A stretch of 64,000 nt of DNA from Endoconidiophora laricicola (Eukaryota > Ascomycota > Sordariomycetes > Microascales > Ceratocystidaceae). The translations under genes were made by a program, and so were the position numbers. Positions 61,648 to 64,000 of this stretch are shown here, in pieces. The DNA is taken from positions 62,001 through 126,000 of the forward strand of contig LXGT01000041.1 in the NCBI GenBank assembly GCA_001640655.1, in the 5' to 3' direction. The stretch's first letter is position 1. Each line of letters starts with the position of its first letter. Under the pieces are notes generated by a model. It searched no databases. It was not told where the DNA came from and saw only the letters and a list, made by a program, of their open reading frames with translations.

Positions 61648-61962
61648 TTACCGGCCGGCGTTGGGGGGCATGAAGACCTTGCTGGCGTCGAAACTAATGG
61701 GGTTGCCGTTGGCATCAGACATGGAAGCCGAAGAAGCATCGGGACCACTGACGATATCCTCTGCGGGAGGGTCAATGGGCTGCTCTGTCTGGCGACGGAA
61801 GACATCTAGGCAAATGTTAGTACACGTTGCGTTGTTCACACTAAATGCTGTGTCTGAAGTATATAGATACTCACCCTTATCGTCTAGTTCTTGCCAAATG
61901 GCAGCGGGTGCGGCTGAGACAATAGCAGCCAGGGCAGTAAGAGCGATAACAGAGAACTTCAT
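61648..61962 (-). CDS. small secreted protein
   Basis: Two exons on the minus strand, 61962-61875 and 61805-61648, with a 69-nt intron (donor GTGAGT, acceptor GCCTAG). The product is 81 aa. It has a clear signal peptide, MKFSVIALTALAAIVSAAPA, with likely cleavage after an Ala. Across the splice the sequence reads WQELDDKDVFRRQTEQPIDP, with a dibasic RR that a Kex2-type protease could cut. The rest is Ser/Asp/Pro-rich with no cysteine (DIVSGPDASSASMSDANG), ending VFMPPNAGR. If the intron were retained the frame would also stay open for 104 aa and gain two cysteines, so both forms are possible. The spliced form has better intron signals. No family is recognised; it is likely a secreted peptide or effector-like protein, unproven. 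Confidence 0.7.
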   Translation of the reverse strand: MKFSVIALTALAAIVSAAPAAIWQELDDKGEYLYTSDTAFSVNNATCTNICLDVFRRQTEQPIDPPAEDIVSGPDASSASMSDANGNPISFDASKVFMPPNAGR

Positions 61963-62607
61963 CTTGAAGAAAAAAGAGAGAGCGGAATAAAAAGGGCGTT
62001 AAAGAATGGTCGTCCGGCGACAAAGAAGTTTTTTGAAAAGAATGGTTGATGAAGACTTTGGAAGAGAGAGATGGATGGTGATGGGAGGAATAGAGAAACA
62101 AAGCTAACTGTACGGAGGGAACTACTATCTATTTGTATCTTTGCTTCCATCATTAGACAAGAGTTCTTTCTACTTTGAACTCATAACTCAATTATAAGTG
62201 TTTCTACTTTCTTGTTTTGCAGCTTGATCAAACATGCAGAGACCACGCACTTTGACGGCCCAAACATTCAAGTTGGCCCCCTCCCCCAGCCAAAACTCTG
62301 TTTCTCCTCCTGGTCACAAAGGGGGCGACCGTGCTTCAACAAGACCTCTTTTCTCAGACCGACTCAAACTCACCTCAAAAAAAAATCCATCCAAACGTTA
62401 TATCAGTCAGTTCTCGGGGTCCTTATTCGAGCCAACCTTTTTACTTAGTAACTTTCCTTGAGCCTGGTTTCTTCTTGCCTAAGCTGGGACCCTCCATCTT
62501 GATAGCCGGTGATCCGTGTTAGAGATTTTGGCTCATCTTTCATCCCTGATACAAAAACACCGCCCTCTTTGCTTTGCCTACTATGCAAAGAAACAAAGCT
62601 CGGAAGC

Positions 62608-62626
62608 AAAAAAAAAAAAAAAAAAA
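62608..62626. repeat. run of 19 A
   Basis: Poly-A tract of 19 nt, 23 nt upstream of the first copy of the 44-nt repeat. This could be a retroposition scar or simple slippage. Confidence 0.8.
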
Positions 62627-62648
62627 CCTATGGCGTCCTATCAGAAGT

Positions 62649-62692
62649 TAGCAATGCTAACTACTGGAAATCTGCACATCACAGAGCATTAT
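62649..62692. repeat. 44-nt direct repeat, copy 1
   Basis: Begins TAGCAATGCTAACTACTGG and ends CACATCACAGAGCATTAT. It matches 63355-63398 in the same orientation at 42 of 44 positions. Flanks do not match. Confidence 0.85.
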
Positions 62693-63354
62693 TTGTCTGA
62701 ATGGAGACAAAGAAAAGACCAGACGGACTCTGGGGTGGCACGTAGATGTCAGGCTTCCTTTCTAGAGTTTAAGCTTTTTTTCAAAAGAGGGATAGAGGGG
62801 CGGAGGCTCAGGCTTGGCATGAATAAAGTTCGTTCGATGGCGTAGAAAGACCGTGCGTAGAAGCCAAAGAGTGACAACCTCCCATATACTAGGTATAATC
62901 TTAAGCCTACTATCAGGACGTATATATAAAGAGTTGGTATTATTCTAAATGGCAGGTCGTGAGAAAAATTAAAAATTAAAATTAGAACGCTGTACATGAA
63001 ATAGTATTTCACTATGTATACCAATGTTCATTATCATGAACTCCGATACTGTATATCACCCTCCAATACACTCCTACTCACCAATTCTTCTGATAGTACT
63101 TAGAAACGCGCTTTGCTTCAGCAACGCTTATCATCTGCTTCAGACCCACCCATTCAAACATCCAGGCCTACTCTTTTATTCCGCAGGCATATCAAATAGT
63201 GAAAGCGGTGGACAGGCATCGATCTCTCCTTGGTTTTAGCCTAACTATTTGTAAGATCGACACTCCTAACATTCACACTTGTAAAGCAACACGAGAAAGG
63301 AAGATAGAGATGGCGCTGCTAATGCGGGCTAACCAACATGTGAGTCTGTCTTAA

Positions 63355-63398
63355 TAGCAATGCTAACTACTGGTAATCCGCACATCACAGAGCATTAT
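63355..63398. repeat. 44-nt direct repeat, copy 2
   Basis: Second copy of the repeat at 62649-62692, with two substitutions (A/T and T/C). The copies start 706 bp apart. Confidence 0.85.
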
Positions 63399-64000
63399 AA
63401 GCTATATATCCAATGGCTGCTGGGATCAAGCCTTTGTTGCAGATTAGGTTGAAACGTGAAGGCGCCCTAAGTCTGAGCGTAGCCTAAAATTCGGAGATAA
63501 TTTATACTATGGTTCGCCGCTTCATGGGACACGACCTCATTACTTATGGCTTGACTTTGATACTGTAAACTTTTTCAGTATTAAAAACCACATTTTCTTG
63601 ACCAATATTCGTCCTTGTTAGTTATACTATTCACTTAGCTATTTACCGTCAGTATACATATAAGATTTGTATAAGCTCTACCACTCAAGCCTAAAGCTTA
63701 GAGACTGGTAGCGTCTTATAGTTTTTTTTTTCAATACAGCCTTTCTGTTTCAAGTCAATCTCACAAAGAAGCCAAAGCCTAGTCAAGCAGCTTATGTTAC
63801 AAAAGTAACTAGCCTCATCCAGCTGTCAAATCCGAAATGTCTAGCAAAGGATACACGGGACGATTATATTGTTTCATGTATCACGGACAAAATATGCTAC
63901 TACTGATAACTCCTTTCGCCAACTGACTTTCAGGCACGTATAACTGCCCCATTACCATATTAGTGAGCACCAAGACTCTTTTACGCTATACTACGTATAA

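Larger units (their letters stand above)
61963..64000. other. promoter of small secreted protein and gene-poor end of window
   Basis: The first 200 bp are the A/G-rich promoter and leader of the small secreted protein (minus strand). The rest holds a poly-A tract, a 44-nt repeat in two copies and TA-rich DNA. The overlapping frames at 62,212-62,845 show no protein character. Confidence 0.45.

Noticed and set aside
1..64000. tRNA, rRNA, CRISPR, telomere repeats, intact transposase or reverse transcriptase
   Set aside because: Looked for typical tRNA B-box and cloverleaf, TTAGGG arrays, spaced repeats and transposon motifs by eye; none found. A dedicated covariance or profile search could still find weak ones.

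Overview
The window is nuclear DNA of a filamentous ascomycete (Pezizomycotina; Sordariomycetes is my best guess, an inference from the overall look of the proteins). The genes carry short introns, mostly 50-115 nt, with GTRNGT-type donors, CTAAC/CTGAC-like branch sites and TAG/CAG acceptors. Several families are fungus-specific or fungus-typical: DUF1776, the YTH1-type CPSF30, a myosin-I with an acidic tail, PFA4, a membrane-anchored CAP10 glycosyltransferase and a PAS-rich hybrid histidine kinase. I found no tRNA, rRNA, CRISPR array or intact transposon. Exons were joined by eye: every multi-exon model below closes in frame, but none has transcript support.

Layout. 0.7-8.4 kb is a compact block: YTH1 (+), then a DUF1776 protein, a SAM-dependent methyltransferase and an AmdS-like amidase, all on the minus strand. 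8.4-18.2 kb is a gene-poor, AT-leaning block holding one doubtful small secreted peptide and a perfect hairpin. 18.2-22.5 kb is a 1363-aa hybrid histidine kinase (+), facing a decayed NADPH oxidase (NoxB-like, minus strand, 23.0-24.6 kb). 24.6-29.5 kb is again mostly empty. 29.5-39.8 kb holds class I myosin (+), the DHHC palmitoyltransferase PFA4 (-) and a divergent GT90/CAP10 glycosyltransferase (+). 39.8-47.4 kb is gene-poor but contains a broken, intron-containing gene relic (45.8-46.3 kb). 47.4-57.6 kb is a second dense block: a GNAT acetyltransferase (-), a group II PLP decarboxylase (-), ribosome-biogenesis factor RRP14/SURF6 (-), an HSL-type alpha/beta hydrolase (+) and a four-helix membrane protein with a Ser-rich tail (-). 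The last 6.4 kb carries one small secreted protein (-) and repeat fragments.

The genes do not form a pathway or a biosynthetic cluster. They are a mix of housekeeping functions (mRNA 3'-end processing, ribosome assembly, actin and endocytosis, palmitoylation), signalling and metabolic enzymes, separated by long decayed intergenic stretches. The points most worth a second look are: the oxidase pseudogene, most of whose stop codons fit C-to-T changes at CpA, the signature of repeat-induced point mutation (RIP); a glutamate at the TEDS position of the myosin motor, together with loss of the usual basic phosphorylation loop; and the spliced relic at 45.8 kb that I could not assign to a family.
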